A stretch of DNA of 64,000 nt from Flavobacteriaceae bacterium (GCA_021739635.1 JAIPBH010000001.1:169209-233208), one strand, 5' to 3'; positions 10,118 through 20,096 are shown, counted from the stretch's first letter. Notes: a model not told the origin generated them from the sequence alone. Numbers and translations are program-made.

Positions 10118-10942
10118 ATGTCAGTAAGAAAATTAAAACCAATCACACCAGGACAGCGATTTAGAGTAGTAAATGGATTTGACGCCATCACTACTGATAA
10201 GCCGGAGAAAAGCTTAATTGCTCCGCATAAAAAGTCTGGTGGTAGAAACAGTCAAGGAAAAATGACCATGCGCTACATAGGTGGTGGTCATAAAAAGAAG
10301 TATCGTATCATTGATTTTAAAAGAAACAAAGCTGGAATTCCTGCTGAAGTTAAATCAATTGAATACGATCCAAACAGAACAGCTTTTATCGCATTATTGA
10401 ATTACCAAGACGGCGAAAAAAGATATATCATTGCTCAAAACGGTTTACAAGTAGGTCAAACTGTAGTTTCAGGAGAAAATATTGCTCCAGAAATTGGTAA
10501 CGCAATGCCTTTAAGTCAAATTCCTTTAGGAACTATTATTTCTTGTGTTGAGTTAAGACCAGGTCAAGGAGCTATTATGGCTCGTAGCGCAGGTGCTTTT
10601 GCTCAATTAATGGCAAGAGATGGTAAATTTGCAACAATCAAATTACCTTCTGGAGAAACAAGATTAATACTTGTTAATTGTTTAGCTACTATTGGAGTTG
10701 TTTCAAACTCAGATCATCAATTGTTAGTATCTGGTAAAGCAGGTAGAACAAGATGGTTAGGTAGAAGACCAAGAACTAGAGCTGTAGTAATGAACCCAGT
10801 TGACCATCCAATGGGTGGTGGTGAAGGTAAATCTTCAGGAGGACATCCTCGTTCTAGAAATGGTATCCCAGCTAAAGGATATAGAACTCGTTCTAAAAAG
10901 AATGCAAGTAATAAATATATTGTAGAACGTAGAAAGAAATAA
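10118..10942 (+). CDS. rplB: 50S ribosomal protein L2 (uL2)
   Basis: 274 residues, standard length. uL2 helps subunit association and sits beside the peptidyl transferase centre. The conserved block [21 protein letters not shown] near residue 225, with the histidine long discussed as functionally important, is intact. The N-terminal RNA-binding motif [29 protein letters not shown] is also clear (quoted in two overlapping parts: [13 protein letters not shown] and GGGHKKKYR). rpsS follows after 3 nt. Confidence 0.98.
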   Translation: MSVRKLKPITPGQRFRVVNGFDAITTDKPEKSLIAPHKKSGGRNSQGKMTMRYIGGGHKKKYRIIDFKRNKAGIPAEVKSIEYDPNRTAFIALLNYQDGEKRYIIAQNGLQVGQTVVSGENIAPEIGNAMPLSQIPLGTIISCVELRPGQGAIMARSAGAFAQLMARDGKFATIKLPSGETRLILVNCLATIGVVSNSDHQLLVSGKAGRTRWLGRRPRTRAVVMNPVDHPMGGGEGKSSGGHPRSRNGIPAKGYRTRSKKNASNKYIVERRKK

Positions 10943-10945
10943 GAC

Positions 10946-11224
10946 ATGGCAAGATCATTAAAAAAAGGACCTTACGTTCATTATAAATTAGAGAAAAAAG
11001 TAGCTGTAAATGTTGAAGCTAACAAAAAAACAGTTATCAAAACCTGGTCTAGAGCTAGTATGATAACTCCAGATTTTGTTGGACAAACAATAGCTGTTCA
11101 CAATGGCCGTCAATTTGTACCAGTATATGTAACTGAAAACATGGTAGGTCATAAATTAGGAGAATTTTCACCAACAAGATCATTTAGAGGTCATGCAGGT
11201 GCTAAAAATAAAGGTAAAAAATAG
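10946..11224 (+). CDS. rpsS: 30S ribosomal protein S19 (uS19)
   Basis: 92 residues, [18 protein letters not shown] onward. uS19 lies in the 30S head with uS13 and contacts the A-site tRNA region. The signature [26 protein letters not shown] is seen in the second half ([19 protein letters not shown]). Spacing is 3 nt from rplB and 6 nt to rplV. Confidence 0.97.
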   Translation: MARSLKKGPYVHYKLEKKVAVNVEANKKTVIKTWSRASMITPDFVGQTIAVHNGRQFVPVYVTENMVGHKLGEFSPTRSFRGHAGAKNKGKK

Positions 11225-11230
11225 TAAGCA

Positions 11231-11638
11231 ATGGGAAGTCGTAAAAAACAAATGGCAGACACTATTAAGGAAGAGAAAAAGCAAGTTGCTTTTGCTAAAC
11301 TTAACAATTGTCCTACATCACCAAGAAAAATGCGTTTAGTAGCCGATTTAGTAAGAGGTGAACGCGTAGAAAAAGCGCTTAGTATTTTGAAATTCAATCA
11401 AAAAGAAGCTTCTAGTAAATTAGAAAAATTGTTGTTATCAGCAATTGCTAACTGGCAATCTAAAAACGAAGAAGCAAGTATTGAAGATGCTGAATTAATA
11501 GTAACAGAGATTAGAGTTGACGGTGGCGCAATGTTAAAAAGATTACGTCCAGCACCTCAAGGTCGCGCACACAGAATTAGAAAACGTTCTAACCACGTAA
11601 CAATAGTAGTTGGAGCTAACAATAACACACAAAGCTAA
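11231..11638 (+). CDS. rplV: 50S ribosomal protein L22 (uL22)
   Basis: 135 residues. The globular domain starts near residue 20 ([19 protein letters not shown]), and the tunnel-lining beta hairpin lies near residues 98-120 ([20 protein letters not shown]). The N-terminal extension [17 protein letters not shown] makes it longer than the roughly 110-residue enterobacterial protein; from memory this extension is usual in flavobacteria, so I keep the upstream ATG. Confidence 0.96.
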   Translation: MGSRKKQMADTIKEEKKQVAFAKLNNCPTSPRKMRLVADLVRGERVEKALSILKFNQKEASSKLEKLLLSAIANWQSKNEEASIEDAELIVTEIRVDGGAMLKRLRPAPQGRAHRIRKRSNHVTIVVGANNNTQS

Positions 11639-11647
11639 GATAGAAGT

Positions 11648-12385
11648 ATGGGACAAAAAACAAATCCAATCGGAAATCGCTTAGGTATTATCAGAGGATG
11701 GGAATCTAACTGGTACGGAGGTAATGATTATGGAGATAAGCTTGCCGAAGACGATAAAATTAGAAAATACGTACATGTACGTTTATCTAAAGCTAGTGTA
11801 TCAAGAGTAATTATTGAAAGAACTTTAAAGCTTGTAACCGTTACTATCACAACGGCTCGTCCAGGTATCATTATTGGTAAAGGCGGTCAAGAGGTAGACA
11901 AGTTAAAAGAAGAACTTAAGAAAATTACTGGTAAAGAAGTTCAGATTAATATTTTTGAAATTAAAAGACCTGAACTAGACGCATTTTTAGTAGCATCAAG
12001 TATTGCTCGTCAAATTGAAAACAGAATTTCATACAGACGTGCTATAAAAATGGCAATTGCAGCTACTATGCGTATGAATGCCGAAGGAATAAAAGTTCAA
12101 ATTAGTGGTCGTTTAAATGGTGCTGAAATGGCACGTTCAGAACACTACAAAGAAGGACGTATTCCTTTATCAACCTTTAGAGCCGATATTGACTATGCTT
12201 TAGTTGAAGCACATACTACTTACGGTAGATTAGGTGTAAAAGTATGGATCATGAAAGGTGAAGTATACGGAAAAAGAGAACTTTCTCCACTTGTTGGAAT
12301 GACCAAGAAGCAAGGAAAAAGTGGAGCTACATCAAATGCGGGTCGTCCTGCAAATGGTCCTGCTAAACCTCGTCGTAGAAAGTAA
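11648..12385 (+). CDS. rpsC: 30S ribosomal protein S3 (uS3)
   Basis: 245 residues. The KH domain motif [17 protein letters not shown] lies near residues 72-90, and the C-terminal domain has the [19 protein letters not shown] region. uS3 shapes the mRNA entry channel and contributes to helicase activity together with uS4 and uS5. A basic C-terminal tail ([13 protein letters not shown]) extends it. It follows rplV after 9 nt. Confidence 0.98.
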   Translation: MGQKTNPIGNRLGIIRGWESNWYGGNDYGDKLAEDDKIRKYVHVRLSKASVSRVIIERTLKLVTVTITTARPGIIIGKGGQEVDKLKEELKKITGKEVQINIFEIKRPELDAFLVASSIARQIENRISYRRAIKMAIAATMRMNAEGIKVQISGRLNGAEMARSEHYKEGRIPLSTFRADIDYALVEAHTTYGRLGVKVWIMKGEVYGKRELSPLVGMTKKQGKSGATSNAGRPANGPAKPRRRK

Positions 12386-12406
12386 TTTTTTATAAAGTAA
12401 AGAAAA

Positions 12407-12826
12407 ATGTTACAGCCTAAAAGAACAAAATTTCGTAAAATGCAAACAGGACGTATGAAGGGGGTCTCTCAAAGAGGGCATCAACTTTCAAACGGTACTT
12501 TTGGTATAAAATCGATCGATTCAAGTTTTTTAACATCACGTCAAATAGAAGCTGCACGTATTGCTGCTACACGTTACATGAAAAGAGAAGGGCAACTTTG
12601 GATTAAAATATTTCCAGATAAGCCAATTACAAAGAAACCTCTTGAAGTACGTATGGGTAAAGGTAAAGGTGCCGTTGAATATTGGGTTGCTGTTGTAAAA
12701 CCAGGAAGAATTTTATTTGAAGTTGGAGGAGTGCCTTTAGATATCGCAAAAGAAGCGTTACGTTTGGCTGCACAAAAACTTCCTGTTAAAACTAAGTTTT
12801 TAATCGCTAGAGATTACGAAGCATAA
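12407..12826 (+). CDS. rplP: 50S ribosomal protein L16 (uL16)
   Basis: 139 residues. uL16 positions A-site and P-site tRNA acceptor arms. It has the expected N terminus [19 protein letters not shown] and the motif [20 protein letters not shown]. The arginine in VRMGKGKG is the usual hydroxylation site in organisms that have YcfD-type oxygenases; nothing here shows whether it is modified. It precedes rpmC by 13 nt. Confidence 0.97.
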   Translation: MLQPKRTKFRKMQTGRMKGVSQRGHQLSNGTFGIKSIDSSFLTSRQIEAARIAATRYMKREGQLWIKIFPDKPITKKPLEVRMGKGKGAVEYWVAVVKPGRILFEVGGVPLDIAKEALRLAAQKLPVKTKFLIARDYEA

Positions 12827-12839
12827 TTTATTTGATATC

Positions 12840-13031
12840 ATGAAACAATCAGAAATTAAAGAATTATCTGTAACTGAGTTACAAGAGAAACTTAGTGAAA
12901 CAAGAAAGAGTTATTCAGACCTAAAATTAGCTCATGCAATATCTCCTTTAGAAAATCCAATTCAGTTACGTAATGTAAGACGTACTGTAGCTAGAATTGC
13001 GACAGAAATAACTAAAAGAGAATTACAATAA
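12840..13031 (+). CDS. rpmC: 50S ribosomal protein L29 (uL29)
   Basis: 63 residues, a two-helix protein at the tunnel exit that touches uL23 and trigger factor. The pattern EIKELSVTELQEKL, then the family-typical QLRNVRRTVARIATE, identifies it. It sits in its normal place between rplP and rpsQ. Confidence 0.95.
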   Translation: MKQSEIKELSVTELQEKLSETRKSYSDLKLAHAISPLENPIQLRNVRRTVARIATEITKRELQ

Positions 13032-13043
13032 TTCTGCTATAAG

Positions 13044-13301
13044 ATGGAAACAAGAAATTTAAGAAAAGAACGTATAGGAGTTGTTACTAGTAACAAAATG
13101 CAAAAGTCTATTGTAGTTGCAGAAGTTAAAAAAGTAAAACACCCTATGTATGGTAAGTTCGTGTTAAAAACAAAGAAATATGTTGCACACGACGAAACAA
13201 ACGATTGTAACATTGGTGATACAGTAAGGATCATGGAAACAAGACCTTTAAGTAAATCTAAATGTTGGAGATTAGTTGAAATAATTGAAAGAGCTAAATA
13301 A
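13044..13301 (+). CDS. rpsQ: 30S ribosomal protein S17 (uS17)
   Basis: 85 residues with an OB fold. It is a primary binding protein of the 16S 5' domain. [22 protein letters not shown] and the later [18 protein letters not shown] are the family signatures (the first is quoted here only as [13 protein letters not shown]). It is followed by rplN after 2 nt. Confidence 0.97.
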   Translation: METRNLRKERIGVVTSNKMQKSIVVAEVKKVKHPMYGKFVLKTKKYVAHDETNDCNIGDTVRIMETRPLSKSKCWRLVEIIERAK

Positions 13302-13303
13302 TT

Positions 13304-13672
13304 ATGTTACAGCAAGAATCAAGATTAAAAGTAGCAGACAACACTGGAGCAAAAGAAGTATTAACAATACGTGTTCTAGGTGGTACTAAAAGAAGATACG
13401 CTTCTGTAGGAGACAAAATTGTTGTTTCAATTAAAGATGCAACACCAAACGGTAACGTTAAAAAAGGTGCTGTTTCAACTGCAGTTGTAGTACGTACAAC
13501 AAAAGAGGTAAGAAGACCAGACGGATCTTATATCAGATTTGATGATAATGCATGTGTGCTTTTAAATGCTCAAGGAGAGATGAGAGGAACACGCGTTTTT
13601 GGTCCTGTTGCTAGAGAACTTCGTGATAAACAATTCATGAAAATTGTATCATTAGCACCTGAAGTGCTTTAA
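13304..13672 (+). CDS. rplN: 50S ribosomal protein L14 (uL14)
   Basis: 122 residues, [19 protein letters not shown] onward, at the intersubunit face where it forms bridges with the 30S subunit and is the binding site of RsfS. The block [18 protein letters not shown] and the end [19 protein letters not shown] are typical. The stop overlaps an ATG (TAATG), but the next gene more likely starts 12 nt later. Confidence 0.97.
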   Translation: MLQQESRLKVADNTGAKEVLTIRVLGGTKRRYASVGDKIVVSIKDATPNGNVKKGAVSTAVVVRTTKEVRRPDGSYIRFDDNACVLLNAQGEMRGTRVFGPVARELRDKQFMKIVSLAPEVL

Positions 13673-13683
13673 TGAATTATAAG

Positions 13684-13995
13684 ATGACAAAGCTTAAAAT
13701 AAAATCAGGAGATACTGTAAAAGTAATTGCTGGAGACCATAAAGGTTCTGAAGGTAAAGTACAAAAAGTATTGTTAGATAAGAATAAAGCGATCGTTGAA
13801 GGTGTTAACGTGGTTAAGAAACATACTAAACCAAGTGCAAAAAACCCTCAAGGTGGAATCGTAGAAAAAGAAGCACCAATTCATATTTCTAACTTATCGT
13901 TGTTAACTGCAAAAGGTGAAACAACAAGAGTTGGGTTTAAGATAGATGGTGATAAGAAAGTAAGATTTTCTAAAAAATCTAATGAAGTAATTTAG
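13684..13995 (+). CDS. rplX: 50S ribosomal protein L24 (uL24)
   Basis: 103 residues from the ATG at 13684 ([21 protein letters not shown]). An in-frame ATG four codons upstream (13672) overlaps the rplN stop and would add MNYK; I prefer the downstream start because it begins exactly at the conserved family N terminus. The KOW motif is [18 protein letters not shown]. uL24 starts 50S assembly. Confidence 0.95.
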   Translation: MTKLKIKSGDTVKVIAGDHKGSEGKVQKVLLDKNKAIVEGVNVVKKHTKPSAKNPQGGIVEKEAPIHISNLSLLTAKGETTRVGFKIDGDKKVRFSKKSNEVI

Positions 13996-13997
13996 TT

Positions 13998-14549
13998 ATG
14001 GCATACACACCTAGACTTAAAGAAGAGTATAAAAGCAAAGTAATTGCTGCTCTTACAGACGAATTTGGATATAAAAACGTCATGCAAGTTCCTAAACTTA
14101 AAAAGATAGTAATATCTAAAGGAGTTGGAGCTGCTGTTGCAGACAAAAAGTTAGTTGATTACGCTGTAGAAGAATTAACTACTATATCAGGACAAAAAGC
14201 TATTGCAACAATTTCTAAAAAAGACGTTGCATCATTTAAATTACGTAAAGGCATGCCAATTGGTGCAAAAGTGACTTTACGTGGTGAAAGAATGTATGAG
14301 TTTTTAGATCGTTTAGTAACTTCTGCCTTACCACGTGTAAGAGATTTTAACGGAATAAAAGCAACTGGATTTGATGGAAGAGGTAACTACAATTTAGGAG
14401 TTACTGAACAAATTATATTCCCAGAGATTAATATTGATAAAGTTAATAAAATCTCAGGTATGGATATTACATTTGTAACTTCTGCAGAAACAGATAAAGA
14501 AGCAAAATCATTATTAACTGAATTAGGATTACCTTTTCAAAAGAACTAA
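13998..14549 (+). CDS. rplE: 50S ribosomal protein L5 (uL5)
   Basis: 183 residues. uL5 binds 5S rRNA, joins it to the central protuberance and contacts P-site tRNA. The motifs [23 protein letters not shown] and [19 protein letters not shown] identify it (second motif residues about 127-145). It starts 2 nt after rplX and ends 3 nt before rpsN. Confidence 0.97.
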   Translation: MAYTPRLKEEYKSKVIAALTDEFGYKNVMQVPKLKKIVISKGVGAAVADKKLVDYAVEELTTISGQKAIATISKKDVASFKLRKGMPIGAKVTLRGERMYEFLDRLVTSALPRVRDFNGIKATGFDGRGNYNLGVTEQIIFPEINIDKVNKISGMDITFVTSAETDKEAKSLLTELGLPFQKN

Positions 14550-14552
14550 GTT

Positions 14553-14822
14553 ATGGCTAAAGAATCAATGAAAGCCCGTGAGGTAAAAAGAGCTAAAACA
14601 GTAGCTAAATATGCTGAGAAACGTAAAGCTTTAAAAGAAGCTGGAGATTATGAAGCATTACAAAAGTTACCAAAAAACGCTTCTCCTATTCGCATGCATA
14701 ATAGATGTAAATTAACTGGAAGACCAAAAGGATATATTAGAGATTTTGGAATTTCACGTGTTACCTTCAGAGAAATGGCTAATCAAGGCTTAATTCCTGG
14801 AGTAAGAAAAGCAAGTTGGTAA
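14553..14822 (+). CDS. rpsN: 30S ribosomal protein S14 (uS14), zinc-free type
   Basis: 89 residues, the long form. The C-terminal part ([20 protein letters not shown]) keeps only one cysteine of the CxxC...CxxC pattern found in the short zinc-binding form, so it cannot bind zinc in the usual way. uS14 sits in the 30S head next to uS10 and uS3. A 68-nt gap with a hairpin separates it from rpsH. Confidence 0.97.
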   Translation: MAKESMKAREVKRAKTVAKYAEKRKALKEAGDYEALQKLPKNASPIRMHNRCKLTGRPKGYIRDFGISRVTFREMANQGLIPGVRKASW

Positions 14823-14846
14823 TATTATTTTAATAATCAGATTTAA

Positions 14847-14868
14847 GGTTCAACAAACGTTGAAAACC
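14847..14868 (+). other. Hairpin between rpsN and rpsH
   Basis: GGTT-CAAC (14847-14854), loop AAAC, GTTG-AA-AACC (14859-14868): eight pairs with a 2-nt bulge and no T run. It lies in one of the few long spacers inside the spc segment, which suggests RNA processing or translational control of rpsH rather than termination. In E. coli, S8 binds near rplE to control the spc operon; I cannot claim the same here. Confidence 0.35.
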
Positions 14869-14890
14869 AAAATCACAAAATCAATTCATT

Positions 14891-15289
14891 ATGTATACAG
14901 ATCCAATAGCGGATTATTTAACAAGAATTAGAAACGCAGTGCGTGCTAACCACAGAGTGGTTGAGATTCCTGCATCTAATTTGAAAAAAGACATCACAAA
15001 AATATTATTCGAACAAGGATATATTTTAAGCTACAAGTTTGATGATTCTTCAGTACAAGGAACAATTAAAATTGCTCTTAAATACAATAAAGAAACAAAA
15101 GAACCTGTAATTAAGAAAATTGAAAGAATAAGTAAACCAGGTTTACGTAAATACGCAAGTTCAAAAGAATTACCTAGAATTCTTAATGGTCTTGGAATTG
15201 CCATCGTTTCTACTTCTCACGGAGTAATGACAGGGAAACAAGCCAAAAGAGACAATGTAGGTGGTGAAATTTTGTGTTACGTTTACTAA
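14891..15289 (+). CDS. rpsH: 30S ribosomal protein S8 (uS8)
   Basis: 132 residues, MYTDPIADYLTRIRNAVRAN onward. uS8 binds 16S helix 21 and in enterobacteria is the spc operon repressor. The C-terminal signature ISTSHGVMTGKQAKRDNVGGE appears as IVSTSHGVMTGKQAKRDN. It is preceded by a 68-nt spacer with a hairpin and followed by rplF after 11 nt. Confidence 0.97.
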   Translation: MYTDPIADYLTRIRNAVRANHRVVEIPASNLKKDITKILFEQGYILSYKFDDSSVQGTIKIALKYNKETKEPVIKKIERISKPGLRKYASSKELPRILNGLGIAIVSTSHGVMTGKQAKRDNVGGEILCYVY

Positions 15290-15300
15290 AAAGATAAGAC

Positions 15301-15843
15301 ATGTCAAGAATAGGTAATAACCCAGTAGTAATTCCACAAGGAGTTACAGTTGATATAAAAGACGGAATAGTTACAGTAAAAGGAAAATTAGGAGAATTAT
15401 CTCAAAATTTCGATTCTGTAGATATTAAAGTTGAAGATGGCAATGTTTTAGTAACGCGTTCTTCTGATACAAAAGACCAAAAAGCAAAACATGGTCTTTA
15501 CAGATCATTAATGCTAAACATGATTCATGGTGTTTCTAATGGATGGACTAAAGAATTAGAGTTAGTAGGTGTAGGATACAGAGCTAGTAACCAAGGTCAA
15601 ACCCTTGAATTAGCTTTAGGATTTTCTCATAACATAGTAATTAGCTTAGCTCAAGAAGTTAAAGTTGAAGCTGTGAATGAGAAAGGAAAAAATCCAATCA
15701 TTAAATTAACATCACATGACAAACAACTTGTAGGACAAGTAGCAGCTAAAATCCGTGATTTTAGAAGACCAGAACCTTACAAAGGAAAAGGTATTAAGTT
15801 TGTTGGTGAAGTATTAAGAAGAAAAGCAGGTAAATCAGCTTAA
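15301..15843 (+). CDS. rplF: 50S ribosomal protein L6 (uL6)
   Basis: 180 residues made of two similar domains. uL6 lies near the sarcin-ricin loop and the factor-binding site. The end of domain 2 carries the signature PEPYKGKGIKFVGEVLRRKAGK. MSRIGNNPVVIPQGV is the normal start. Spacing to rplR is 10 nt. Confidence 0.97.
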   Translation: MSRIGNNPVVIPQGVTVDIKDGIVTVKGKLGELSQNFDSVDIKVEDGNVLVTRSSDTKDQKAKHGLYRSLMLNMIHGVSNGWTKELELVGVGYRASNQGQTLELALGFSHNIVISLAQEVKVEAVNEKGKNPIIKLTSHDKQLVGQVAAKIRDFRRPEPYKGKGIKFVGEVLRRKAGKSA

Positions 15844-15853
15844 TAAGTAAGTT

Positions 15854-16210
15854 ATGGCATTGACAAAATACGAAAGAAGAATAAGAATTAAAAGCAGGAT
15901 TCGTAAAATAGTTTCTGGAACAGAAGCTAGACCAAGATTAACTGTTTTTAGAAGCAATAAAGAAATTTATGCTCAAATAGTTGATGATGTTACTGGTAAA
16001 ACTATCAGTGCAGCATCTTCAAGAGATAAAGATATTAGTTCTGCAAAAGGAAATAAAACAGAAGTAGCTACACTAGTAGGTAAAGCTATTGCTGAAAAAG
16101 CTTTAAAAGCAGGTGTAGAAACCATCGCTTTTGATAGAGGTGGATATTTATATCATGGTAGAGTAAAATCATTAGCTGAAGGAGCTAGAGAAGCAGGACT
16201 TAAATTCTAA
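15854..16210 (+). CDS. rplR: 50S ribosomal protein L18 (uL18)
   Basis: 118 residues. uL18 binds 5S rRNA with uL5. [20 protein letters not shown] and the C-terminal [22 protein letters not shown] (quoted as [18 protein letters not shown]) are diagnostic. Spacing to rpsE is 6 nt. Confidence 0.97.
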   Translation: MALTKYERRIRIKSRIRKIVSGTEARPRLTVFRSNKEIYAQIVDDVTGKTISAASSRDKDISSAKGNKTEVATLVGKAIAEKALKAGVETIAFDRGGYLYHGRVKSLAEGAREAGLKF

Positions 16211-16216
16211 GAAATT

Positions 16217-16741
16217 ATGTATCGTAAATACAAAAGCGCAGAGTTAGTAAAACCAGGTGGATTAGATCTTAAAGATCGTTTAGTTGGTGTACAAAGAGTT
16301 ACAAAAGTAACAAAAGGTGGTAGAGCATTTGGTTTTTCAGCAATTGTAGTGGTTGGTGATGAGGCTGGTGTTGTAGGACAAGGTTTAGGAAAATCAAAAG
16401 ATGTAGCAAGTGCAATTGCAAAAGCTATTGAAGATGCTAAGAAAAACCTTGTAAGAATTCCAATTAAAAAAGGAACTTTACCACATGAGCAAAAAGGTAA
16501 ATATGGTGGAGCAAGAGTAAATATTATTCCTGCAGCTGCCGGTACTGGAGTTATTGCTGGTGGAGCTGTTAGAACAGTTCTTGAAGCAGTTGGAGTTCAT
16601 GATGTATTATCAAAATCTCAAGGATCTTCAAACCCTCATAATGTTGTCAAAGCTACTTTTGATGCTTTACTACAATTAAGAGATGCTAAAACAATAGCTA
16701 AAGATAGAGGTATTTCACTTGAAAAAGTTTTTAACGCATAA
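16217..16741 (+). CDS. rpsE: 30S ribosomal protein S5 (uS5)
   Basis: 174 residues. The N-terminal double-stranded RNA-binding fold has [20 protein letters not shown], and the C-terminal part has [21 protein letters not shown]. uS5 lies at the mRNA entry channel and affects decoding fidelity. rpmD follows after 11 nt. Confidence 0.97.
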   Translation: MYRKYKSAELVKPGGLDLKDRLVGVQRVTKVTKGGRAFGFSAIVVVGDEAGVVGQGLGKSKDVASAIAKAIEDAKKNLVRIPIKKGTLPHEQKGKYGGARVNIIPAAAGTGVIAGGAVRTVLEAVGVHDVLSKSQGSSNPHNVVKATFDALLQLRDAKTIAKDRGISLEKVFNA

Positions 16742-16752
16742 TCACGATAGAG

Positions 16753-16938
16753 ATGGCAAAAATTAAAGTAACAAAAGTTAAAAGCGCAATCAATCGTACT
16801 TTAAGACAAAAAAGAATTTTAGAATCTTTAGGTCTTAAAAAGATTGGACAAGTAGTAGAACACGAAGCTACATCAAGTATTCTTGGTATGGTAAATAAAG
16901 TAAATCACTTAGTTTCTGTAGAAGAAATTAAAAAATAA
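16753..16938 (+). CDS. rpmD: 50S ribosomal protein L30 (uL30)
   Basis: 61 residues with the family pattern KVKSAINRTLRQKRILESLG and the end MVNKVNHLVSVEE. It is a small protein of the 50S subunit. It lies between rpsE and rplO as in other spc clusters. Confidence 0.96.
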   Translation: MAKIKVTKVKSAINRTLRQKRILESLGLKKIGQVVEHEATSSILGMVNKVNHLVSVEEIKK

Positions 16939-16948
16939 TTATACTGAA

Positions 16949-17401
16949 ATGGATTTAAGTAATTTAAAACCTGCAGAAGGTTCAGTTAAAAATCAAGGTA
17001 AGAGAATAGGTCGAGGTGAAGGATCTGGTAAAGGTGGTACTGCTACTAGAGGTCACAAAGGTGCTAAATCTCGTTCTGGATATTCTAAGAAAATAGGTTT
17101 TGAAGGTGGGCAAATGCCACTTCAAAGACGTGTTCCTAAATTTGGATTCACAAACATAAACCGTAAGGAATATCAAGGAATAAATTTAGATACTCTACAA
17201 CTTTTGGTTGATGATAAGAAAATTAAAGATACAGTAGATTTAGATACATTATTCACAAATGGATTAACTAATAAGAATGATTTAGTTAAAATTATGGGAA
17301 GAGGTGAATTAAAAGCTAAATTAAAAGTATCAGCTCATAAGTTTACGGCTACAGCAAAAGCTGCAATAGAAGCTGCGGGTGGAGAAGCTGTAACTTTATA
17401 A
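16949..17401 (+). CDS. rplO: 50S ribosomal protein L15 (uL15)
   Basis: 150 residues. The glycine-rich basic N-terminal extension (GRGEGSGKGGTATRGHKGAK) threads into 23S rRNA, and KIGFEGGQMPLQRRVPKFGF follows. The globular domain ends with HKFTATAKAAIEAAGGEA. It is followed by secY after 15 nt. Confidence 0.97.
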   Translation: MDLSNLKPAEGSVKNQGKRIGRGEGSGKGGTATRGHKGAKSRSGYSKKIGFEGGQMPLQRRVPKFGFTNINRKEYQGINLDTLQLLVDDKKIKDTVDLDTLFTNGLTNKNDLVKIMGRGELKAKLKVSAHKFTATAKAAIEAAGGEAVTL

Positions 17402-17416
17402 GATCTTATTAAGAAT

Positions 17417-18763
17417 ATGAAATTTATAGAATCAATAAAAAATGTTTGGAGAATTGAGGAACTGAGAAACCGTATCATCCTTACACTAGGTATGCTTTTA
17501 GTGTATAGATTTGGTGCTCATGTAACAATTCCAGGTATTGATGCCTCACAATTAGAAGAACTTAACTCAAGTACAAGTACTGGTATATTAGGTTTGCTTA
17601 GCGCATTCACTGGTGGTGCTTTATCAAGAGCTTCTGTTTTTGCATTAGGTATTATGCCATACATTTCTGCTTCTATTGTTGTTCAATTAATGGGAATAGC
17701 AATTCCTTATTTACAAAAACTTCAAAAAGAAGGGGCAAGTGGGCAAAAGAAAATAAATCAAATTACACGTTGGTTAACAATAGCAATTTGTTTATTACAA
17801 GCTCCAGGCTATTTAGCAAGCTTACCAGCATTAGGAGTTCCTCAAAGTGCCTTTTTATTAGGAACTGGTTTTACATTTTATTTTTCATCAGTGGCCATTT
17901 TAGTAACAGGTTGTATCTTTGCTATGTGGTTAGGTGAAAAAATTACTGATAAGGGTATAGGTAATGGTATATCACTATTAATTATGGTTGGTATTATTGC
18001 TAGAATGCCTGCTTCATTTATTCAAAATGCCGCAAACAGACTAGAAGGTAATAACGTAATGCTTATACTTTTTGAATTAGTTATTTGGTTTGTTATCATT
18101 TTAGCTGCAATATTGTTAGTTATGGCTGTTAGAAAAATAGCTGTACAATATGCTAGAAGAACAGCATCTGGAAGCTACGAAAAGAATGTCATGGCTGGTT
18201 CAAGACAATATATTCCTTTAAAATTGAATGCTGCTGGTGTTATGCCAATTATATTTGCACAAGCTATTATGTTTGTGCCTGGATTAATTGGTGGTTCATC
18301 TTTTCTAAAAGAAACAGCTACAGGAGTTTGGTTACAAACTAATTATGCTGATATTTTTGGCTTGGTATATAATATTACTTTCGCTTTATTAATAATAGTA
18401 TTTACCTATTTTTATACAGCGATTACAGTACCAACAAACAAAATGGCTGATGATTTAAAACGTAGTGGAGGTTTTATTCCTGGTATTAGACCTGGATCTG
18501 AAACTTCTGAATATTTAGATAAAATAATGTCGCAGATAACTTTGCCAGGATCTATATTTTTAGCCCTTATTGCTGTGTTCCCAGCGTTAATAGTTAAAAT
18601 TATGGGTGTACAACAAGGTTGGGCGCTATTTTTTGGTGGAACTTCACTAATCATTTTAGTAGGTGTTGCCATAGATACTATGCAACAAGTAAATTCATAC
18701 TTGTTAAACAGACATTATGATGGCTTGATGAAAACTGGTAAAAATAGAAAAGCAATAGCTTAA
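17417..18763 (+). CDS. secY: Protein translocase subunit SecY
   Basis: 448 residues with about ten hydrophobic segments. SecY forms the inner-membrane channel for secretory and membrane proteins, with SecE and SecG. Recognisable parts are [20 protein letters not shown] near the plug, [14 protein letters not shown], the cytosolic loop [10 protein letters not shown], and [17 protein letters not shown]. In many bacteria adk and map lie between secY and infA; here infA starts only 4 nt after the secY stop. Confidence 0.98.
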   Translation: MKFIESIKNVWRIEELRNRIILTLGMLLVYRFGAHVTIPGIDASQLEELNSSTSTGILGLLSAFTGGALSRASVFALGIMPYISASIVVQLMGIAIPYLQKLQKEGASGQKKINQITRWLTIAICLLQAPGYLASLPALGVPQSAFLLGTGFTFYFSSVAILVTGCIFAMWLGEKITDKGIGNGISLLIMVGIIARMPASFIQNAANRLEGNNVMLILFELVIWFVIILAAILLVMAVRKIAVQYARRTASGSYEKNVMAGSRQYIPLKLNAAGVMPIIFAQAIMFVPGLIGGSSFLKETATGVWLQTNYADIFGLVYNITFALLIIVFTYFYTAITVPTNKMADDLKRSGGFIPGIRPGSETSEYLDKIMSQITLPGSIFLALIAVFPALIVKIMGVQQGWALFFGGTSLIILVGVAIDTMQQVNSYLLNRHYDGLMKTGKNRKAIA

Positions 18764-18767
18764 TACC

Positions 18768-18983
18768 ATGGCAAAACAAGCAGCAATAGAGCAAGACGGA
18801 ACTATTATTGAAGCATTATCAAATGCTATGTTTCGTGTTGAATTAGAAAACGGTCATATTGTGACAGCGCATATCTCTGGTAAGATGCGTATGCATTACA
18901 TTAAATTATTACCAGGAGACAAAGTAAAATTAGAAATGAGTCCTTATGATTTATCTAAGGCTAGAATAACTTATAGATACTAA
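18768..18983 (+). CDS. infA: Translation initiation factor IF-1
   Basis: 71 residues with an OB fold ([27 protein letters not shown]). It binds the 30S A site during initiation. It is closely linked to secY (4 nt) and lies 57 nt before rpmJ. Length and sequence are normal. Confidence 0.97.
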   Translation: MAKQAAIEQDGTIIEALSNAMFRVELENGHIVTAHISGKMRMHYIKLLPGDKVKLEMSPYDLSKARITYRY

Positions 18984-19040
18984 TACGATGAAATCGTTAG
19001 ATTCCATCTGACAGTTAAAAAAACAAATAATAAGGAACAG

Positions 19041-19157
19041 ATGAAAGTAAGAGCATCAGTTAAAAAGAGAAGCGCAGATTGTATAATCGTGCGCAGAAAA
19101 GGTAGACTTTACGTAATTAACAAAAAGAATCCTAGATTCAAACAAAGACAAGGGTAG
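19041..19157 (+). CDS. rpmJ: 50S ribosomal protein L36 (bL36), zinc-free type
   Basis: 38 residues: [14 protein letters not shown], then [19 protein letters not shown] and a KQRQG end. It is the smallest ribosomal protein here. Only one cysteine of the zinc ribbon remains, so this is the form that does not bind zinc. The stop is 2 nt before rpsM. The start region AAGGAACAG-ATG is one of the few places with a purine-rich stretch. Confidence 0.96.
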   Translation: MKVRASVKKRSADCIIVRRKGRLYVINKKNPRFKQRQG

Positions 19158-19159
19158 TT

Positions 19160-19534
19160 ATGGCAAGAATTGCAGGTGTAGACATACCAAAAAACAAAAG
19201 AGGAGTTATCTCTTTGACTTATATCTATGGAATAGGTAGAAGTAGAGCAAAAGAAATTTTAGCAGAAGCTAAAGTTGATGAAAGCATTAAGGTGCAAGAT
19301 TGGACAGACGATCAGATTGGAAACATTCGTGAAGCTGTATCTTCCTTTACAATTGAAGGTGAATTACGTTCAGAAACACAATTGAACATTAAGCGATTAA
19401 TGGATATTGGTTGTTACAGAGGTATTCGTCATAGAGCTGGTCTTCCATTAAGAGGACAACGTACAAAAAACAACTCTAGAACAAGAAAAGGAAGAAGAAA
19501 AACAGTTGCTAACAAGAAAAAAGCAACTAAATAA
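19160..19534 (+). CDS. rpsM: 30S ribosomal protein S13 (uS13)
   Basis: 124 residues, [21 protein letters not shown] onward (20 residues: [20 protein letters not shown]). uS13 is in the 30S head and forms bridges B1a/B1b to the 50S subunit. [22 protein letters not shown] marks the C-terminal tail that reaches the P site (quoted as [18 protein letters not shown]). It is followed by a 108-nt spacer before rpsK. Confidence 0.97.
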   Translation: MARIAGVDIPKNKRGVISLTYIYGIGRSRAKEILAEAKVDESIKVQDWTDDQIGNIREAVSSFTIEGELRSETQLNIKRLMDIGCYRGIRHRAGLPLRGQRTKNNSRTRKGRRKTVANKKKATK

Positions 19535-19642
19535 TAATTAGAAATTTAGTCTTTAGTAATTAGACGTTGGAAGGAATCTGTTTGAAATTATAAAGGTTTA
19601 GGATTCTAGCGACTATCAACTAACAACTAAGAACTAGAAAAT
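19535..19642 (+). other. rpsM-rpsK spacer with possible RNA fold
   Basis: The 108-nt gap has paired segments GTTG (19566-19569) with CAAC (19617-19620), enclosing GAATC (19574-19578) with GATTC (19602-19606). There is no T run and no TAnnTTTG element. It may be a processing or translational control structure; support is weak. Confidence 0.25.
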
Positions 19643-20026
19643 ATGGCAAAGACAAGTACAAAAAAACGTAAAGTTATTGTAGATTCTGTTGGTGAAGCAC
19701 ATGTTAATGCTTCTTTCAACAATATCATTATTTCACTTACCAATAAAAAAGGCGATGTAATTTCATGGTCTTCAGCTGGTAAAATGGGATTTAGAGGTTC
19801 TAAGAAAAATACACCTTATGCTGCTCAGTTAGCCGCAGAAGATGCTTCAAAAGTAGCTCAAGAAGCTGGTTTAAAGAAAGTAAAAGTGTATGTAAAAGGA
19901 CCAGGAAATGGTAGAGAATCTGCTATTCGTTCTATTCATAATGCAGGTATAGAAGTAACAGAAATAATTGATGTTACTCCATTACCACATAATGGATGTA
20001 GACCTCCAAAACGTAGAAGAGTATAA
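19643..20026 (+). CDS. rpsK: 30S ribosomal protein S11 (uS11)
   Basis: 127 residues. uS11 is on the 30S platform near the E site. [20 protein letters not shown] and the end [18 protein letters not shown] are diagnostic. A terminator-like hairpin follows 20 nt after the stop, then a new promoter for rpsD. Confidence 0.97.
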   Translation: MAKTSTKKRKVIVDSVGEAHVNASFNNIIISLTNKKGDVISWSSAGKMGFRGSKKNTPYAAQLAAEDASKVAQEAGLKKVKVYVKGPGNGRESAIRSIHNAGIEVTEIIDVTPLPHNGCRPPKRRRV

Positions 20027-20045
20027 TTTACATAACTACTAAAAA

Positions 20046-20083
20046 ATTAATATCAACTTAATATACAGTTGGTATTAATTTTT
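20046..20083 (+). terminator. A/T-rich intrinsic terminator after rpsK
   Basis: A 13-bp stem (20046-20058 with 20067-20079, ATTAATATCAACT / AGTTGGTATTAAT, one G-U pair), an 8-nt loop and five T (20079-20083). It is A/T rich and probably leaky. It overlaps the -33 element of the next promoter, so termination and reinitiation are packed into about 50 bp. Confidence 0.6.
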
Positions 20084-20096
20084 ATGTGTAAATTTG
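20069..20096 (+). promoter_or_regulatory. Internal promoter before rpsD
   Basis: TAAATTTG (20089-20096) matches the TAnnTTTG -7 element, with TTG at 20069-20071 (17-nt spacing). It gives rpsD-rpoA-rplQ a separate promoter and a leader of about 100 nt. In that leader, the 7-mer ATCAACG occurs twice (20122-20128 and 20133-20139), and a hairpin TTATC-GAAG-GATAA (20141-20154) follows. This would suit autoregulation by S4, which is known in other bacteria; the match is not proven here. Confidence 0.6.
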
